48,511 bases of DNA from CAVPNY01 sp963706905 (GCA_963706905.1 CAVPNY010000024.1:1-48511); one strand, 5' to 3'. Shown: positions 17,487 to 26,265, counted from the stretch's first letter. Notes: generated by a model not told the origin, from the sequence alone. Program-made: numbers and translations.

Positions 17487-18476
17487 CTACAAACGAATTT
17501 CACTCCCGGTTTCCTGCCAGTTATAGCCCCCCAGCTTTTCCAGAGAGTGGCGAAAATGCCCGGATTGTAAGGTTTCGAGCAATGGTAAGAGCCGCGCGCT
17601 GTTGAATTCTTCATGCGGGAAGACCAGGTCAAAGCGTTCTTCAAACAAGGGGATGAAATCCAGGCCAGCCTGGCGGGCGGCAGCCAGCACCGCCAGCCCG
17701 GTATGGACGCGTCCCTGCCGGACCGCCTCTGCCACCTGGGTGTGAGTATTGACCTCGCTGTGATAGCCCTTAATTTGGTCAGTATCCAGTCCTAAAGCGT
17801 CTATTTGTAGATCCAGCCACAGCCGCGTGCCTGAGCCACGTTCCCGGTTGATAAAGGTGATATCTTCCCGTGAGAGGTCAGCCAGGCCTCGAATACCGCG
17901 CGGGTTACCAGAGGCGATGAGCAGCCCTTGCTGGCGGTGGACAAAAGTCATGACATGCATGGGCTGGTCCGGGAAGAAATGGCGGACGTACGAAAGGTTA
18001 TATTCGCCGCCAATCGGGTCAAAAAGATGGCAGCCCGCCATGTGCGAAAAACCCTGGCGGAGCGCCAGCAACCCATCCAGGCTGCCAACCGGGTAGGCAA
18101 CCAAGTCCGGGACGGCCGGATCCGATCGCATCCAGTCGGCCAGCATCTCCAGGGCAGGATCATGGCTGCCAAAGACGACCACCCGGCCCTTTTCTGGCGG
18201 TTCAGGCATCAATGTCAGGTTGAGCCAATAAGCCTGGGCGGTAGCCCGGTAATATTTCTCGGTAAAGCCACGCACCTGGCGGGTATTGACAAGTTTAACG
18301 AAACCAGCTTCTTCTAACTGCACCAGGTGATGGCGCACCCGGGCAGGGGTAATCCCCAACCTGCCCCCCAGCTGGGACAAAGTAGCTGGTTTTTCCATGA
18401 GCAGCCGCAAGATTGCCAAGCGGCGCGGGTCGCCCAGCAGTCTCAAAACCGGGTAGTCGTTTACTTTTCGAAGCAT
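17487..18476 (-). CDS. HTH regulator with periplasmic-binding-protein-like sensor domain
   Basis: A 329-residue cytoplasmic regulator. Residues 1-80 are an ArsR-like winged helix (LRLLGDPRRLAILRLLME, ARVRHHLVQLEEAGFVKL). Residues 95-320 are a PBP-like domain of the type fused to molybdate-sensing regulators and MoeA proteins, with RERGSGTRLWLDLQI, HTQVAEAVRQGRVHTGLAV and FDLVFPHEEF. It should bind tungstate, molybdate or a Moco precursor and control the operon it heads. A 20-bp palindrome lies just upstream. It is not ModE, as there is no LysR-type HTH and no TOBE/MOP domain. Confidence 0.82.
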   Translation of the reverse strand: MLRKVNDYPVLRLLGDPRRLAILRLLMEKPATLSQLGGRLGITPARVRHHLVQLEEAGFVKLVNTRQVRGFTEKYYRATAQAYWLNLTLMPEPPEKGRVVVFGSHDPALEMLADWMRSDPAVPDLVAYPVGSLDGLLALRQGFSHMAGCHLFDPIGGEYNLSYVRHFFPDQPMHVMTFVHRQQGLLIASGNPRGIRGLADLSREDITFINRERGSGTRLWLDLQIDALGLDTDQIKGYHSEVNTHTQVAEAVRQGRVHTGLAVLAAARQAGLDFIPLFEERFDLVFPHEEFNSARLLPLLETLQSGHFRHSLEKLGGYNWQETGSEIRL

Positions 18477-18488
18477 CTCTCAAGTATA

Positions 18489-18508
18489 TATTAAGTTTAA
18501 ACTTAATA
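18489..18508. promoter_or_regulatory. 20-bp perfect palindrome, operator of the oxyanion operon
   Basis: TATTAAGTTTAAACTTAATA reads the same on both strands. It lies 12 nt upstream of the regulator start codon and directly downstream of a TATAAT box, so a bound dimer would block initiation. A further CACTTAAAT half-site follows at 18511-18519. Autoregulation by the ArsR-like gene product is the likely explanation. Confidence 0.65.
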
Positions 18509-18517
18509 ATCACTTAA

Positions 18518-18523
18518 ATTATA
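18518..18523 (-). promoter_or_regulatory. -10 box of the oxyanion operon
   Basis: A perfect TATAAT on the minus strand about 41 nt upstream of the regulator start codon. No good -35 hexamer is seen at 16-18 nt. The short leader (about 35 nt) leaves no room for a riboswitch. Confidence 0.5.
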
Positions 18524-18868
18524 CACCACCCCTTTTTGAGAAAAGATAATTGGTGTGCAAGTTCTGCTGGAGATCAATACACTGCATTTCACCGGCAGCG
18601 ACCTCACCGCTGCGGGAATACCGAGCGTTTTCCGAGAAATCGCGCGATAATGAATATGGCGCTCAGCTATCACAGTTGCAGCGCGTGATCTACACCGTTT
18701 GTCCGCTGCTTATTTTTGCGATTGTTTAGAGGTGGCTCTATAAAGTACGTCTCCCAGAGTTGATAATGAGTCCCAACCTCACCGTATGGTGGGTTGGAAG
18801 TTATTTATCTGGCAACATAATGGCAATTGGTATAGCCACGTGTAAACTCCATGATGCAAGGAGGAGCT
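18524..18868. other. Intergenic region between divergent genes
   Basis: About 345 nt upstream of both the oxyanion operon and the Cys-rich gene. It holds an imperfect hairpin near 18774-18797 (CCAACCTCACC against GGTGGGTTGG) and a strong GGAGGAG ribosome-binding site at 18859-18865. No RNA gene, reading frame or riboswitch is recognised. Confidence 0.4.
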
Positions 18869-19847
18869 ATGGACAGAGAAGGTTTTCGTGAGCTATTAAA
18901 GACGCTGCAAATTAACCCCCGAAAAAATTGAAGTCTCGCTTGCCTTAGCCGAACGCTTCGAGGCATTTATCGGTGCTACGAGCGGAAAACCAGACGCCGC
19001 AACGACCTGGGCGTTTTGCACGCTTCTCATCCAGGAAGGGCAGAACACCTATGACAATCTGGTCACCGTGGCGCGCTATGGGCGTTTCACCAGGAACAAT
19101 GAAATCTACATTGCCATCCTGGAATTGTTAGATGGCGAAGAAGCCCAACCCAACTTGTATCAAAGAGTAGCAGAAACTTTTGGTGAGCCAGTGCGTGATG
19201 AATTCTTCAGGGGGATTGGCGTGGCTCCCTTGGGCATCCCGACCCCAGAAAAGCCGCCCTATATGCAACCGGTGATCGAGCGGCTGGTCGAAAAAGTGGG
19301 CCAGGATGAAGTTGAGCAACTGCTTTCCACCTGCCTGCGTGACCTGCCGGATCGATACTTTCGGGGCGAACGCAGGAAATATCTCAAGGCGCGTGACATC
19401 GACGAATATCTGGATAAGAAACACCAGTCGTTTGTGAGATGGATTCGGAAATGCCAGCGTGAAGGTGAGTTGTTCTTTGCCCAGGAGATCACCGATGAGG
19501 TGGTGGCCTTTGTCAAAGCCAATCCGGAGATCGAAAGTGGTGTCCGGGAAGGAAATATCCTGTACGTATCTAAAATACCCTACAATGCCAAAGCTTACCT
19601 GGTCGAGAGCGACCCAGTTATGAAGCGCTATTACGCCTGTCACTGCCCCTGGGCGCGCGAAGCGATCAAAAGTGGCGAGAGCGTCGCTCCGATCTTTTGC
19701 AATTGCAGCGCAGGCTTCCACAAAAAGCCCTGGGAGGTGATTTTCAGCCAGACACTCCAGGCCGAGGTGCTCGAATCGGTGCTTGCGGGCGATACCCGCT
19801 GCCGGTTTGCCATCCACCTCCCCGAAAAACTGGAGATCGCAAGTTAA
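18869..19847 (+). pseudogene. Cys-rich cytosolic protein, function unknown, one frameshift
   Basis: The true start is the ATG at 18869, behind GGAGGAG. The first frame stops after about 21 codons; deleting one C from the C5 run at 18926-18930 joins it (MDREGFRELLKTLQ) to EKIEVSLALAERFEAF and on to the long frame, giving about 325 residues. The protein is helical with a C-terminal Cys cluster: CHC (19638-19646), CNC (19698-19706) and a late GDTRCRFAIHLP. The GD-x-C-x-F-x-I ending recalls V4R-type and ATC-hydrolase-like domains, and the clusters could bind a metal or Fe-S centre. No named family is claimed. The frameshift is probably a homopolymer error. Confidence 0.65.
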
Positions 19848-19929
19848 TCGAAGGAGTCGTACCCGTCCATCGTGACGCTGAGGCGAGCCGGTTGACGATT
19901 TTATCTGGCGATAGCGAGAAGAGTAAAGA

Positions 19930-21192
19930 ATGAACACTCTGAAATCACGACAACAGATCATTCGACTGATATTCGTCATCTTTTTGTTGATTGGGTGCAG
20001 TGCACCTGTGGCCAGGCCTACCCCGACCCCGCCTTTAATCCCTCCACCCACTTTGGCTACGGTGCCCACTTTCGCGCCTCCGCCTGCTTCCACGCTGCCT
20101 CCAACTTCTCCACCGGCGTACACTTCCGCGCTGCCTCCCACCTCCCCAACGCCGATTGGCTCGACCGGTGGCAGCCTCTTCAAGCTCGTGAACGAGACCA
20201 AAGTGACTCCGGTGGGTAGCTTTGCAGGTGGCGCGTTCGTGCGCTGCGACTACGTTCCCGGGAGAGACAGGATGGTTGTCGCTTTCAAGGCGCAACTGAG
20301 CCAGGAGGAGGCTGGCTGTACAAACCGCTGGGCTCAAGCTTACCGGGAATACACCAAGGAGATGCAGGAGACGGGCGAGTATGGGATCATCACCTGCATG
20401 ACAGGCCCTGACGTTGGCGGGCTCTTACTTGGAGACGAGTACTACTTTGCAGCCATGGGTTATGACAACACGAAAAAGGCGGAGGGCTGGTGGCTGGCCA
20501 AGTACGACGCGGTCACTTGGAAGCCTCTGGTCGAACCCTTTTTCCATCCTCTCGAACCGGAGGAGAAGACTGCCGATCCGATGATCGCCATGCTGAACGG
20601 ACAGATCGACGTTAGCGGCAAATACAGGAAAGCGGATGATATCGGGCCGGGACATGCGACCCACCACCAGTTCTTCACCCCAGACCTGCAGTTCATCGAC
20701 AAGCGCCTCCTTACCGATGTACAGCACATTGACCTGACCTCGCTGCTCGGCATCGGCGATGTGATCCACTTTGTCACCAGCACCGACTTGTGGGGAGACA
20801 TGATCGTGCTCCAGTACGACCCGCGCTGGAACTACCTCGGCACGAAAACTATCAAGGAGCACGCCTCCGCGCCGGAAGGATTGGCCTTCGACGGCATGCG
20901 GTTCTACGTCTCCTATGTCGACAATTCGCTCTCCAAGCCTTTTGAGCCGGGTAGCCATGACAACATTCGCCTGGCTGCCTTCGACGCGGACTGGAACCTG
21001 CTCGACGATATCGCCGTGACCAGTATTGCTCCCGACGAACACCGGGCGCCGGGACGCCCTTCCCTGACCCTGCGAGACAACCGCATCTATGTCTGCTACG
21101 ACCAGGCCGACAACGCGCTGCCCGATCTGACCCCGGAAGAGGCGGACCTCCAGGTGTATGTAAAGGTTTACGAGGTGAGCCAGAATCCATAA
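19930..21192 (+). CDS. Lipoprotein with Pro-rich stalk and propeller-like domain
   Basis: A 420-residue lipoprotein. The leader ends in LLIGC (Cys23), followed by a stalk (about 28-78) of P, T and A repeats. The C-terminal domain (about 80-420) shows strand-rich repeats such as EGWWLAKYDAVTWKPL, DMIVLQYDPRWNYLGTKTI, NIRLAAFDADWNLLDDIAV and GRPSLTLRDNRIYVCYDQA, the look of a beta-propeller that binds a ligand or partner outside the cell. No family is recognised. It stands 82 nt after the Cys-rich gene on the same strand. Confidence 0.72.
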   Translation: MNTLKSRQQIIRLIFVIFLLIGCSAPVARPTPTPPLIPPPTLATVPTFAPPPASTLPPTSPPAYTSALPPTSPTPIGSTGGSLFKLVNETKVTPVGSFAGGAFVRCDYVPGRDRMVVAFKAQLSQEEAGCTNRWAQAYREYTKEMQETGEYGIITCMTGPDVGGLLLGDEYYFAAMGYDNTKKAEGWWLAKYDAVTWKPLVEPFFHPLEPEEKTADPMIAMLNGQIDVSGKYRKADDIGPGHATHHQFFTPDLQFIDKRLLTDVQHIDLTSLLGIGDVIHFVTSTDLWGDMIVLQYDPRWNYLGTKTIKEHASAPEGLAFDGMRFYVSYVDNSLSKPFEPGSHDNIRLAAFDADWNLLDDIAVTSIAPDEHRAPGRPSLTLRDNRIYVCYDQADNALPDLTPEEADLQVYVKVYEVSQNP

Positions 21193-21370
21193 GACACGCG
21201 CTGGTCGTGGCGGCTTCCCTGTTATGGTGCTGCGCCTAAGCCAGGTCGTCAGGCGCAGGCAATGAGCTTCATCAAGTAAGGTTTTATCGGTCTACGCTTG
21301 CTCACCGCAATGACGAGCCAAAACAGCCCAGGCTGACCTGGGTGTATGTCAGTTCTGGGGCAAAGAAGTA

Positions 21371-21413
21371 TGGGGTGTTGGTTGCAGCGCTGTGCGCTGC
21401 AACCAACACCCCA
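21371..21413. repeat. Perfect 20-bp hairpin, TGT loop
   Basis: Bases 21371-21390 and 21394-21413 are exact reverse complements around TGT. It lies 178 nt after the lipoprotein stop and about 165 nt before the MFS start. It may be a terminator or a member of the loop-poor hairpin family. No other feature is seen in 21193-21577. Confidence 0.7.
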
Positions 21414-21577
21414 ATTTCCTCCCTCGAACTAGGTCGCATGGCAGATCCGCCCCAAATCTGACATGCACCCGCTGACCTGATGTGGTTGCCAAGAGTTCTC
21501 ATCTTCGATGATAATTGGGAGCTACAGGATTACCCGGATTTATTTGGCAAGATTATTCCACAACGAGAAGAGAGACT

Positions 21578-23177
21578 ATGGCTAAAAGCACCTCAGCAGC
21601 AAGCACGCAGGACGCAAAGAAAAGCAATCGTTTGGGTATCCTGCTGGCGATGGCGATGTTCGTCCTGGTTGTAGACACCTCCCTGATGAACGTATCCATC
21701 TCAGCGGTGGTCGAAGACCTGGATACCACCGTGAGCGGTGTCCAATCCGCCATTGCCCTCGAAGCCCTGGTCTCAGCCGCTTTCATCTTACTCAGCTCCA
21801 AAATCGGCGACCTGTTCGGTCGAAAACGCGCCTACGTGCTGGGTCTGCTCGGCTACGCCATCGGGGCGACCACCATGGCATTGACCCAGACTCTACAACC
21901 CGTCATCATTTTCTGGGCGATCATCGGCGGATTGGGTGCCTCGCTCCTGCTACCCGCCATGCAATCATTGATCCACGGCAACTTCGAAGGCGCGGCGCAG
22001 AAGCGCGTCTACGGCTTGGTCGGCGCGGCCACCGGGATCGCGGCTGCCATCGGTCCCTTGCTGGGGGGTTTCATCACCACCTACCTGTCCTGGCGGGTCG
22101 GATTCTTACTTGAGGTCGTCATCATCCTCATCGTGCTGGCCAATATCAAGCTGGTGAAAGATGTCCCCTACACCGGGCCCAGGGAAATCGATCTTGTCGG
22201 CGCGCTGCTCTCCATCGTCGGCATGGGCGGCATCGTCCTCAGCATCCTGGTCTGGCAGGAGGGTGGCGAATACGTCGGCATCCTGCTGGTAGTTGGCGTG
22301 ATCGCCATGCTGTTGTTCGCCAGATGGCTGGTGAGCCGCAAAAAGCAGGGCAAACCGTCCCTGCTCGATCCAAATTTGTTCATCTCCAAATATTTCAGGC
22401 TGGGTATCTCTTCACAAATGTTGCAGAATATTACCCTGGGCGGCATGATGATCGCCCTGCCGATCTATTTCCAAATGGTGTTTGAGTACACCGCCATGCA
22501 GACCGGCCTGGCGCTGGCGCCATTTTCCCTGAGCATCTTCTTTATATCCCTCCTGGCGGGACGCAGGGCCGGCAAGCGCCGACAGAGCACCATCATCCGG
22601 GCTGGATTCGGCGTTCTGCTGCTCGGATTGATCATCTTGATTCCTTTAATTCCACGCGCCGACTTCTGGCTGGATCTTCGCCATCCCCCTGGTGATTGTC
22701 GGATCAGGCTTAGGCCTGCTGGTTTCCCAGCTGAACAACTATACGTTATCACCCATCGACGAAGAGCACGTCAGCGAAGCCGCCGGGGTCAACTCTGCGT
22801 CAGGCTCGTTCGGGCTTTCCTTTGGGCTGGCCTTTGCCGGCGCCATGATGCTGGCAGCCCTGACCATCTCCATTACGAACATGACCCAGGCAAGCACGGT
22901 GCTGGCGCCCGATCAACAGCAGCAGGTAGCCGTGGCGCTGGAAGAAGACGCCCAGATTATGAGCGATACACAGCTCGAGGCGCAGCTTGCTGGCCAGCCA
23001 GCGGAAGTTCAAGATGAGATCATCCGCATCAACACCGATTCCAGGTATATCGCCCTGCAGGTCGCCTTGATGGTGCCGTTAATCGCCGGTCTGCTCGGCT
23101 TCCTCAACTCGTTCCGCATGGTCAAGATGCCTGACCCTGAACCGTCCGGTGCGGCAGAGGGATTGCTGGTGGGCTGA
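21578..23177 (+). pseudogene. MFS transporter (drug:H+ antiporter-like), one frameshift
   Basis: Restored length is about 532 residues with some 14 membrane spans, of the DHA2 drug-efflux type: VDTSLMNVSISAVVEDL (span 1), SSKIGDLFGRKRAYVLG (loop 2-3 motif A) and SYL-type WRVGFLLEVV. The frame breaks at 22672-22673, where one G of CTGGATC is extra; after it the next frame continues IFAIPLVIVGSGLGLLVSQL to the natural end. The ATG at 21578 follows GAAGAGAGA. The last 96 bases recur at 23936-24031 and, decayed, at 32676-32763. Substrate unknown. Confidence 0.82.
23082..23177 (+). repeat. MFS 3'-end repeat, copy A (in the living gene)
   Basis: The last 96 bp of the MFS gene, from ATCGCCGG to its TGA, are the parent of copies B and C. 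A and B differ at six positions, five of them silent in the MFS reading frame. Confidence 0.8.
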
Positions 23178-23303
23178 TGAAAAAGGGGCTGCCTGGTGTG
23201 AGACTGTTTAAGGTACTATCAAAGCTTATCGCCCAGACCGAGGCCATTCCTCAATCTTAAACTGGGGTACAATAATATCCTGGTAAGAGGATTGGAGGTA
23301 GAA

Positions 23304-23540
23304 ATGAAACGACGCTGGCAAGATCGCGTTGAGATCGACCCGGCTATTCATCACGGCGATCCCTGCATCAAGGGCACTCGTATACCCGTGGTCATGATCG
23401 TCGGCAGCCTGGCAGATGGCATGACTTTTGATGAGATCCTTGAAGCGTTTCCCCAACTGACAACTGAAGATATCTATTCCGCTCTGGCATATGCTGCGGA
23501 AGTGATGCGCCAGGAGATTGTCTACCCGCTCCCCGCCTGA
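23304..23540 (+). CDS. DUF433 antitoxin
   Basis: A 78-residue DUF433 protein: VEIDPAIHHGDPCIKGTRIPV then IVGSLADGMTFDEILEAFPQLTTED-type winged helix, the standard signature of the family paired with DUF5615 toxins. It is the presumed DNA-binding antitoxin. GGAGG lies 5 nt before the ATG at 23304; the TTG at 23292 is ignored. It starts 126 nt after the MFS stop and is followed, 22 nt on, by the toxin. The pair sits between two copies of the MFS 3' end. Confidence 0.85.
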   Translation: MKRRWQDRVEIDPAIHHGDPCIKGTRIPVVMIVGSLADGMTFDEILEAFPQLTTEDIYSALAYAAEVMRQEIVYPLPA

Positions 23541-23562
23541 CAATATCTCTATACTCCATTGT

Positions 23563-23922
23563 ATGCAAATCAAAGTCGACGAAGACCTTCCCAGACAAGT
23601 CGTTGCCTCCCTGCGTGACAATGGCTATCAAGCTGACTCCGTGGTCGATGAGGGCCTGGCAGGTTGGAAGGATACCGAACTTTGGGGTAGGATACAGAAG
23701 GAAAACCGATTCCTGGTGACCGCGGATAAAGGCTTTGCTGATATTCGTATCTATCCACCTGGAACTCATGCAGGTGTCATGCTGCGACGCCCGGATCAGG
23801 ATGGAATTCGCCCTCTGGTGGGACTCATAAGAATCGTCCTGCAGAGATATAACCTTAACGAGTTAACCGGAACAACCTCTGTCGTCACGCCACGTGGTGT
23901 GCGCGTTCGTAAAAAAATATAG
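23563..23922 (+). CDS. DUF5615 PIN-like toxin
   Basis: A 119-residue protein of the DUF5615 family, a PIN-like nuclease fold. The expected acidic site is present: VDEDLP at residues 5-10, DSVVDEGLAGWKD and VTADKGFAD, which match the usual ADENLP ... TxDxDF layout. DUF5615 proteins are taken to be RNase toxins neutralised by DUF433. The ATG at 23563 is used, as the longer frame starts inside the antitoxin gene. Copy B of the MFS 3' end begins 14 nt after the stop. Confidence 0.83.
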   Translation: MQIKVDEDLPRQVVASLRDNGYQADSVVDEGLAGWKDTELWGRIQKENRFLVTADKGFADIRIYPPGTHAGVMLRRPDQDGIRPLVGLIRIVLQRYNLNELTGTTSVVTPRGVRVRKKI

Positions 23923-23935
23923 CGACACCCAGCTC

Positions 23936-24031
23936 ATCGCCGGTCTGCTCGGATTCCTGAATTCGTTCCGCATGGTCAAGATGCCTGACCCGGAACCATC
24001 CGGTACGGCAGAGGGATTGCTGGTGGGCTGA
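23936..24031 (+). repeat. MFS 3'-end repeat, copy B
   Basis: 96 bp that match 23082-23177 at 90 positions, ending in the same TGA. Five of the six differences fall in silent codon positions, so the copy was under coding selection before it came here. IS630 starts 3 nt after it. Confidence 0.85.
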
Positions 24032-24033
24032 CT

Positions 24034-24061
24034 TACTGATCTCTGCATAATAATCTAAACT
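24034..24061. repeat. IS630 left inverted repeat
   Basis: TACTGATCTCTGCATAATAA and on to AAACT; pairs with 25080-25107 at 22 of 28 positions without gaps. The terminal TA is the target dinucleotide. Confidence 0.8.
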
Positions 24062-25062
24062 TCGTAGCCTGCATCATGGATGAACGCCTGGATCAAATTG
24101 GGTTTACGCTGCAATCGTTTCTTAGCTTTATACAAATGAGCATCCAGCTCAGGAAGGTGGTCACATGCGATATTGGCCAGATCAGCCAGTTTCAGATAGC
24201 TCCAGACCCACTCGGTCGGGTTGAGTTCCGGAGCATATCCAGGTAATCTTTCGAGATGAAGGCGCTGGGTGGCTCCAGATGCCAGGTAATCTCTAAGAAA
24301 CTGTGAGCGATGAGTTGGGCTGCCATCCCAAATCACCAGCAGCAAGCCAGGGATCAAGCGCTGAAGCTGTCCCAGAAAAGCGACCACTTCACGGCTGGTA
24401 ATCGAATGCATATACGTTTTGAGAAACAACCTGCCTTGCGGCGTCACTGCGCCGATCACCGAGAGATGGTCATAGGACAAATACTCCTTCAAAATCGGTG
24501 TGCAACCGCAAGGGGCATAGGTGCGCACCACCATCGGCAGCAGATAGAAGCCCGAACTCGTCTATGAAGACGATCGTTCGTCCTTCTTGGGCTGCCTTTT
24601 TTTCAACTCTGGCCACCGCTCTGCTTTCCATCGCTGGATCTCAGCTTCCTTGCGCTGTTTGGCTCGTCGAATGGGCTTCTGGGGTGTCCAACCCAGCTCT
24701 TTCAGAATGCGGCTCACATGGGCAGGGTGGTACTTCACGCCCAACTCGCGTTCGATGACCTGCGCTACCCGTGGACAAGTCCATAGATTGCCCCGAAAAC
24801 CGAAGCTCTCTGCCCCACGTTCTAATAGCCCTGGAATGCGCCGCCGTTCTTCCGTGCTCAACCGGCGAGGAGAACCGCTGGACTTTTTCGAGTTGAGCGC
24901 CGCTTCCCCTCCTTCCTTGCCCGCTTTGATCCATTGGCTCACTGCTCCTTTGGTGACGCCCAACGCTTCGCCGATTTGTTTCTGCGCCCAACCTGCTTGG
25001 TATAACTTCCAGGCGCGTTTTCGACGTTCTTCCTTCCAGCTCTTAAGTTCTTTTTTGGCCAT
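24055..25062 (-). pseudogene. IS630 transposase, two frameshifts
   Basis: Helix-turn-helix N-terminus (AWKLYQAGWAQKQIGEALGV) and winged second domain with HPAHVSRILKELGW, then a DDE catalytic domain: IVFIDEFGFYLLP, VIWDGSPTHRS and LNPTEWVWSYLK (the D, D and E of the RNase H fold). The ATG at 25062 is used. The frame shifts first at an A7 run (24597-24603, minus-strand AAAAAAAGG), where slipping back one base joins both parts; several IS630 members use such a site on purpose. A second break, an extra G in GGG at 24551-24553, is more likely damage or error. Confidence 0.8.
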
Positions 25063-25079
25063 GCGGCCTATCAAACCAT

Positions 25080-25107
25080 AGTTTAGTTTAATCCGCAAGG
25101 ATCAGTA
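25080..25107. repeat. IS630 right inverted repeat
   Basis: Reverse-complement partner of 24034-24061, ending in the duplicated TA at 25106-25107. Confidence 0.8.
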
Positions 25108-25189
25108 GATCCCAGACCTTCCCGGTGTGCGCTGATTGATTTCTGTTTTGTCAGCCCGCTGGGACTACCCGACTGAATAAGGAGATGCA

Positions 25190-25675
25190 ATGGATGCCTT
25201 AGAAGCGATTAAGAAGCGCAGAAGTATCCGCCGGTATGTGGATGATGCCGTTCCCAAAGCGGATCTGGAGGACATCGTCGATGCCGGGCGGTTGGCGGCC
25301 ACGGGAAGTAACCGGCAACCGTGGGATTTCGTGGTAGTCACAGAGCGGGCTATGATTGCCCGGTTCAAAGTATCCGGCGCGTGGATTGCGAGTGCGCCGG
25401 CGGTCATCGTCGTGGTCATGGATCCTCGCTCGCGTTGGTGGATAGAAGACGGCGCGGCTGCAATCGAGAATATGCTTCTGGCGAGCACCGCTTTAGGCTA
25501 CGGGTCGTGTTGGGTGGAGGGGGATGCGTTACTGCATGAGGAGCAGTTCAAAACCCTGTTGGGCGTCCCCCCCGATAAGCGCGTGATGGCCTTGATTCCA
25601 ATCGGCGCTGCCGCGGAATCACCGGCACCGGAAAAGAAGCCATTGGAGCAGGTCCTTCATTGGGAAAAGTATTGA
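25190..25675 (+). CDS. Nitroreductase-family flavoprotein
   Basis: A 161-residue FMN oxidoreductase of the nitroreductase superfamily. The N-terminal KKRRSIRRYVDDAVPKADLE and GRLAATGSNRQPWDFVVV (about 33-50) bind FMN; ENMLLASTALGYGSCWVEG (about 92-110) and the C-terminal KKPLEQVLHWEKY are typical. These NAD(P)H-using enzymes reduce nitro compounds, quinones or other acceptors; this short form gives no substrate. AAGGAG lies 5 nt before the ATG. It stands alone between IS630 and the DUF7000-like gene. Confidence 0.9.
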   Translation: MDALEAIKKRRSIRRYVDDAVPKADLEDIVDAGRLAATGSNRQPWDFVVVTERAMIARFKVSGAWIASAPAVIVVVMDPRSRWWIEDGAAAIENMLLASTALGYGSCWVEGDALLHEEQFKTLLGVPPDKRVMALIPIGAAAESPAPEKKPLEQVLHWEKY

Positions 25676-25764
25676 GCAGTCCGTCTCTCTATATAGAATG
25701 ACCGATGGCAACAGCAGGCGGTGAAGACAGGCGTTGGACGCTCAGGAAAATAGAGGCATCCAAT

Positions 25765-26265
25765 ATGGAATCTTTTCATGAATACATGCATGAATATCGT
25801 AAACAGCTCGAGGTGGGCGCGATTCAAAAGGCCTATAAAGGGTTGATGGAATACATCATGGATTTGAGAACGTATTTTATGAACAAATACCCTGATTATT
25901 TCGTCTCTGGCAGTATCTATTATGGATATATGGATATGACCTATTTCTCCTTCTATCCACAATCCTTCAAACAGCGCAAATTAAAAATCGCAATAGTTTT
26001 TGTGCATGAAGCATTTCGGTTTGAAGTCTGGCTGGCCGGATATAACAAACAGGTTCAATCAAAATACTGGGAATTGTTCAAGGAAAGCGATTGGAATCAA
26101 TATCACCTGGTGCCAACCACGAAAGGCTTTGATTCTATTATCGAGTCCGTATTAGTGGACAATCCTGATTTTCGTGATTTAGAGGCTTTAACGACACAAA
26201 TCGAGAAAGAAACCTTGAATTTTATTAAGAATGTTGAGAGCTTCTTGTCTGAGCACAGAAACTGA
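25765..26265 (+). CDS. DUF7000-like protein
   Basis: A 166-residue soluble protein beginning MESFHEYMHEYRKQLEVGAI, with YPDYFVSGSIYYGYMDMTYF and FRFEVWLAGYNKQVQSKYW. It resembles the DUF7000 family found mainly in Firmicutes and Bacteroidetes; the role is unknown. I recall this from memory of family members and cannot search. The ATG at 25765 has AGAGG 10 nt upstream; the longer frame from 25705 has no site. The gene is visibly richer in A and T than its neighbours, which suggests transfer. Confidence 0.65.
   Translation: MESFHEYMHEYRKQLEVGAIQKAYKGLMEYIMDLRTYFMNKYPDYFVSGSIYYGYMDMTYFSFYPQSFKQRKLKIAIVFVHEAFRFEVWLAGYNKQVQSKYWELFKESDWNQYHLVPTTKGFDSIIESVLVDNPDFRDLEALTTQIEKETLNFIKNVESFLSEHRN

Larger units (their letters stand above)
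24034..25107 (-). mobile_element. IS630-family insertion sequence
   Basis: A 1,074-bp element bounded by inverted repeats (24034-24061 and 25080-25107) that match at 22 of 28 positions and start TACTGATC. Both ends begin with TA, the duplicated target of IS630/Tc1-mariner elements. It contains one transposase gene on the minus strand and lies 3 nt after copy B of the MFS 3' repeat. Confidence 0.85.

Noticed and set aside
18477..18540. Moco or tungsten riboswitch before the oxyanion operon
   Set aside because: The leader between the -10 box and the start codon is only about 40 nt and contains only the palindrome, too short for such a riboswitch.
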